A DNA stretch of 64,000 bases, from positions 186,001-250,000 of the forward strand of contig NZ_JARBTK010000003.1 of the NCBI RefSeq assembly GCF_029240215.1, written 5' to 3'. Shown in pieces: positions 60,805-64,000 of the stretch. The number at the start of each line of letters is the position of its first letter. The stretch's first letter is position 1. The translations under genes and the position numbers were made by a program. The DNA is from Chryseobacterium sp. GTDB taxonomy: Bacteria > Bacteroidota > Bacteroidia > Flavobacteriales > Weeksellaceae. The notes below the pieces were generated by a model. It saw only the letters and a program-made list of their open reading frames with translations. It ran no database searches and was not told where the DNA came from.

Positions 60805-60812
60805 TATATTTG
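60805..60812 (+). promoter_or_regulatory. -7 box of cas9
   Basis: TATATTTG matches TAnnTTTG and lies 34 bp before the cas9 ATG. No TTG is visible at -33; that region overlaps the predicted guide target. Confidence 0.65.
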
Positions 60813-60846
60813 TATTATGTAACTGATAATCAATATATTTATTTTT

Positions 60847-63800
60847 ATGAAAAAAACTTTAGGAATCGACCTTGGCACAAATAGTATTGGCTGGGCCATC
60901 AGAAATACAGATTTATTAGATAACCAAATTGAAGATTTTGGAGTTATAACTTTTGAAAAAGGAGTTGCCTCTGAAAAAGGAAATGAATTTCCTAAAGTTC
61001 AGAAAAGAACTGAAAGCAGAGGAAAGAGAAGAAATTACCAATCTGAAAAATACAGAAAGTTTGCTCTATTAAATTTTCTTATTCAAAAAAATATGTGTCC
61101 GTTGACGATGGATGAATTTTGTATTTGGAAAGATTACAGAAAGGGTAAGAAAAGAGAATATCCGCAATCCGAGGCATTCCTTAATTGGGTAAGGTTTGAT
61201 TTTGATGGAGATGGTTTGCCAGATTTTCATTTATTTGAAAAAGGGAAAGATGAAAGCTACTATGTTTTCAGGGCTTTTGCTGCAGATGAGAATCATACAA
61301 ATGTTTTTGAGAATAATCCTCATATTTTAGGAAGAGTTTTGTACCAAATGGTGCAGAGAAGAGGATTCAAAGGAAGAGATGAAGAAGAGGCAAAAACAAT
61401 GCTTGTCGGAAGTGATAAAAATGGAACAAAAGGAAGAAATGATATTGAAGGATATATTGAAAAATATAAAACTTTAGGAGCTGCCTTATATTATCATCAA
61501 AAAGATTTTGGCGGCAGAATAAGACAAAGATATAATCTTCGTAAAGACAATGAGAATGAACTAAAAGAAGTATGCAAATTGCATAAATTTTCTCAAGAAG
61601 ATTACGAAAAACTTTGGAAAGCAATTATTTGGCAAAGACCTCTTAGAACTCAAAAAGGCTTAATAGGAAATTGCATTTATGAGAAAAATAAAAAACGAGT
61701 TGCCGTAAGTCATCCATTATACGAAGAATATAGAACTTGGGTTTTTATCAATAACTTGAATATAATTCCACCTTTCGGAGAAGCAAAACAAAATTATATT
61801 AAAGAAAAAATTTATCCTTTATTTTATAAATCCAAACCAGATTTTGAGTTGTCTGATATTGATAAACAACTCAAAAAAGATGGTGCAAAAAGAGCTTCAA
61901 AACACAATGAGAAAACCAAAGTACTTTCTGTAAAACTTCTGAAACAGTTCCAAGATGTTTTCGGAGAAGATTGGAAAGAAAAACTGCAATGGAATATCAA
62001 TGGAGATAGAAATCCACAACCCGAAAAAAGAGAAGAATCGCTATATACATTTGAAGATCTTTGGCATATTCTGCTAACTTTTGACGGACAAGAAAATCTT
62101 AAAAAGTTTGCTCTCGAAAAATTAAATCTTGATGAAGATAAAGCAACTAAATTTTCCAAAATAAAATTACAGCAAGGCTATGCAACGCTAAGTATTTCCG
62201 CAATCAAAAAGATTTTGCCTTATCTGCAAAGAGGATTTTTATACAGTCACGCTGTTTATATGGCAAACTTGTATAAAATGTTGGGAGAAACAGCAATCTC
62301 AGAAACTCTGACCAATCATTTTTCTGAGGAGATTTTGGGAATTTTAGATAATGATTCTTTCAATAGAAAAAATTCGGCAATCATCAATAATCTTATTTCT
62401 GAAATGTTGAATGATGAACATCGTTATTATGTTGAAGATGACAGAAGTTTGGATAAAACTGAAGAAAAAAAAGTTTTAAAAAGTATTATAGATAATTATG
62501 GCTTAGAATCTTGGGAGAATTTTAATGAAGAAAAGAGAATAGAAATTATTGATTTTGTTTCGGGTAAATATTTGGAATTTCTAAAGAAGACCTATTTTGA
62601 TAAAACAAATTTGTTCATTCAGCCCGAAAGAATTCACGATAAGATTTTTAATTTTTTAAAAGAAACTTATCACGTTTCGGAAGATAAAAGAAAACATCTT
62701 TGGCATCCTTCAGAGCAAGAAAATTATGCAAAAGCTGATGATTACTTTGAATATTCTATTGGTAATAAAAAATATTATGTAAAAGAAGAAAGCAAACAAA
62801 ATTTCCTTTCAAGAAATCCCGATGCAGAATTCGATGGAAGACAGCTTAAACTTTTGGGAAATCCTGAACCATTGAGCAAGGGTTTCAAAAATCCTATGGC
62901 TCTAAAATCTTTACATAAACTCAAAAATTTAGTAAACTATCTTTTGCAAACCAGAAAAATAGATGAAGAAACTAGAGTAGTAGTAGAAATTGCCAGAGAA
63001 TTGAATGATAAAAACAAGAGAAAAGCGATTGAGAATTGGCAAAAAGATAGAGAGAAAGAAAATGAAGCTTTTAGAAAAGAAATAGAAATTTACAAAGAAC
63101 AGTTTCCTCATATTAATTTGATTGACGAAAACACACTTATTCGTAAAATAAGATTGTGGCACGAGCAGAATAAGATTTGCCTTTATACAGGCAAGACAAT
63201 TCCATTTTCTGAGCTTATTATTGGAAACAAATACGATTTTGAACACACAATTCCTGCAAGTATTAGTTTTGACAATGAATTGAAGAATCTTACAATTTCA
63301 GATTCTGGTTATAACCGCTTGCATAAAGGTAAGAAGTTTCCTACTCAATTATCTAATTACGATTCTGAGCAAACCATAAATGGAGAAAATTGTAATTCTA
63401 TTATAAGAAATATAGAATTCATTTTCGGAGAAAGAACTGTAGAATACAAAGAAATAAAAGGAAAAACCGAAAAAATAGTTAAATGGAAGAAAATTGATGA
63501 ACTTGAAAAGCAATTTGATGAATGGAAGAAAAAAGCATCATATGCAAGTACGAAAGAAATAAAAGACAATTGTATTGTAAAGTATCATACCATAAAAATG
63601 GATTTGGATTATTTGAAAGCCAAATTAGCCACTTTTACAATTACAGAATATAAAGCAGGTTGGAGAAATAATCAAATTCGGGATACACAAATTATTACGA
63701 AATATGCTTTGCCTTATTTTAAAACTTTATTTAAAAGAGTCTCTGTAGAAAAGGGAGGTGTTACAGATATTTTCAAGAAAGTCTATAAAGTACAATCCAG

Positions 63801-64000
63801 AAACACAAAAAAAGATAGAAGCGTTCATAGTCATCACGCTCAAGATGCAGCAATTCTTACTTTAATTCCAAATGCTTTTCATAGAGAAAGAATTATCAAA
63901 GCTTACGAGAATGAAATTGACAATAGAACAGGAAAAACCTATCACGAACTTCCTCTTGATTGGAATAATTTTTCTGAAAACTTTATTTTAGAATTAAAAG
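60847..64000 (+). CDS. cas9: CRISPR-associated endonuclease Cas9, type II-C (N-terminal 1051 residues; runs off window)
   Basis: The frame opens at ATG 60847 and remains open to the window end. RuvC-I is KTLGIDLGTNSIGWAI with Asp8. The Arg-rich bridge helix is KRTESRGKRRNYQSEKYRKF. RuvC-II is VVVEIARELN with Glu714. The HNH domain has His800 in YDFEHTIPASISFDNELKNL and a later NRLHKGKKFP. RuvC-III is HSHHAQDAAIL with His997 and Asp1000. All catalytic residues are present. Glu precedes the HNH His where Asp is common, as I recall for long Bacteroidota II-C enzymes. The PAM-interacting end and cas1/cas2/array lie beyond 64000. It cuts DNA guided by crRNA:tracrRNA and probably is autoregulated by the RNA upstream. 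Confidence 0.97.
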   Translation, partial: MKKTLGIDLGTNSIGWAIRNTDLLDNQIEDFGVITFEKGVASEKGNEFPKVQKRTESRGKRRNYQSEKYRKFALLNFLIQKNMCPLTMDEFCIWKDYRKGKKREYPQSEAFLNWVRFDFDGDGLPDFHLFEKGKDESYYVFRAFAADENHTNVFENNPHILGRVLYQMVQRRGFKGRDEEEAKTMLVGSDKNGTKGRNDIEGYIEKYKTLGAALYYHQKDFGGRIRQRYNLRKDNENELKEVCKLHKFSQEDYEKLWKAIIWQRPLRTQKGLIGNCIYEKNKKRVAVSHPLYEEYRTWVFINNLNIIPPFGEAKQNYIKEKIYPLFYKSKPDFELSDIDKQLKKDGAKRASKHNEKTKVLSVKLLKQFQDVFGEDWKEKLQWNINGDRNPQPEKREESLYTFEDLWHILLTFDGQENLKKFALEKLNLDEDKATKFSKIKLQQGYATLSISAIKKILPYLQRGFLYSHAVYMANLYKMLGETAISETLTNHFSEEILGILDNDSFNRKNSAIINNLISEMLNDEHRYYVEDDRSLDKTEEKKVLKSIIDNYGLESWENFNEEKRIEIIDFVSGKYLEFLKKTYFDKTNLFIQPERIHDKIFNFLKETYHVSEDKRKHLWHPSEQENYAKADDYFEYSIGNKKYYVKEESKQNFLSRNPDAEFDGRQLKLLGNPEPLSKGFKNPMALKSLHKLKNLVNYLLQTRKIDEETRVVVEIARELNDKNKRKAIENWQKDREKENEAFRKEIEIYKEQFPHINLIDENTLIRKIRLWHEQNKICLYTGKTIPFSELIIGNKYDFEHTIPASISFDNELKNLTISDSGYNRLHKGKKFPTQLSNYDSEQTINGENCNSIIRNIEFIFGERTVEYKEIKGKTEKIVKWKKIDELEKQFDEWKKKASYASTKEIKDNCIVKYHTIKMDLDYLKAKLATFTITEYKAGWRNNQIRDTQIITKYALPYFKTLFKRVSVEKGGVTDIFKKVYKVQSRNTKKDRSVHSHHAQDAAILTLIPNAFHRERIIKAYENEIDNRTGKTYHELPLDWNNFSENFILELK

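Noticed and set aside
1-64000. tRNA, rRNA, insertion sequences or prophage genes
   Set aside because: I saw no tRNA-like cloverleaf, rRNA sequence, transposase or phage structural gene when reading the gaps and proteins.

Overview
The window is AT-rich DNA from a flavobacterium. It is most likely Chryseobacterium or a close Weeksellaceae relative. The signs are a SusC/SusD pair, a GLPGLI-family secreted protein, a 58-residue histone-H1-like gene, several TAnnTTTG-type -7 promoter elements, dispersed palindromic intergenic repeats, and a type II-C cas9. Genus is inferred from overall protein character, not from a marker gene.

Layout. 1-6100 (minus strand) is housekeeping and signalling: a partial SRPBCC-like gene, an ABM-domain membrane protein, an old-yellow-enzyme reductase, a hybrid histidine kinase, a LytTR response regulator and Dps. 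6368-13300 (minus) is a pilus operon resembling a chaperone-usher system: AraC-type regulator, divergent minor pilin, pilin, PapD-like chaperone, two-domain tip subunit and a large usher-like outer-membrane barrel. 14317-50923 is a large rhamnogalacturonan-I/rhamnose utilisation locus. 51251-60311 holds a GAF histidine kinase, small membrane proteins, an H1-like protein, three secreted proteins, two RDD proteins and Tex. 60425-64000 is the start of a CRISPR-Cas type II-C locus: tracrRNA, a second small RNA and cas9, which runs off the window.

The pectin locus reads as a full pathway. Two GH28 enzymes, a GH2, a GH106 rhamnosidase, PL11 lyase, GH105 and two CE12-type esterases would take the RG-I backbone apart. 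SusC/SusD would bring oligosaccharides across the outer membrane and RhaT would import L-rhamnose. RhaI, a rhamnulokinase and the RhaD/RhaE fusion would convert rhamnose to DHAP and L-lactate, and an FMN L-lactate dehydrogenase would give pyruvate. A GntR/LacI hybrid regulator lies beside the catabolic genes. Two large predicted helical-barrel proteins of unknown specificity and a second, canonical GH28 follow on the minus strand.

The most unusual signal lies between the tracrRNA and cas9. A predicted ~160-nt minus-strand RNA carries 15 nt matching the 5' half of the CRISPR repeat, fused directly to a terminator hairpin. The 11 nt just before that half-repeat are identical to 11 nt in the cas9 promoter, about 18 bp upstream of the cas9 -7 box and between the two divergent promoters. 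This is the architecture expected for a guide RNA that makes Cas9 repress its own promoter, as known for Francisella scaRNA, S. pyogenes tracr-L and CreR RNAs. I know of no described case in a Bacteroidota II-C system, but I could not search.

At least six families of dispersed palindromic repeats occupy intergenic regions; one supplies the stop codon of a gene.
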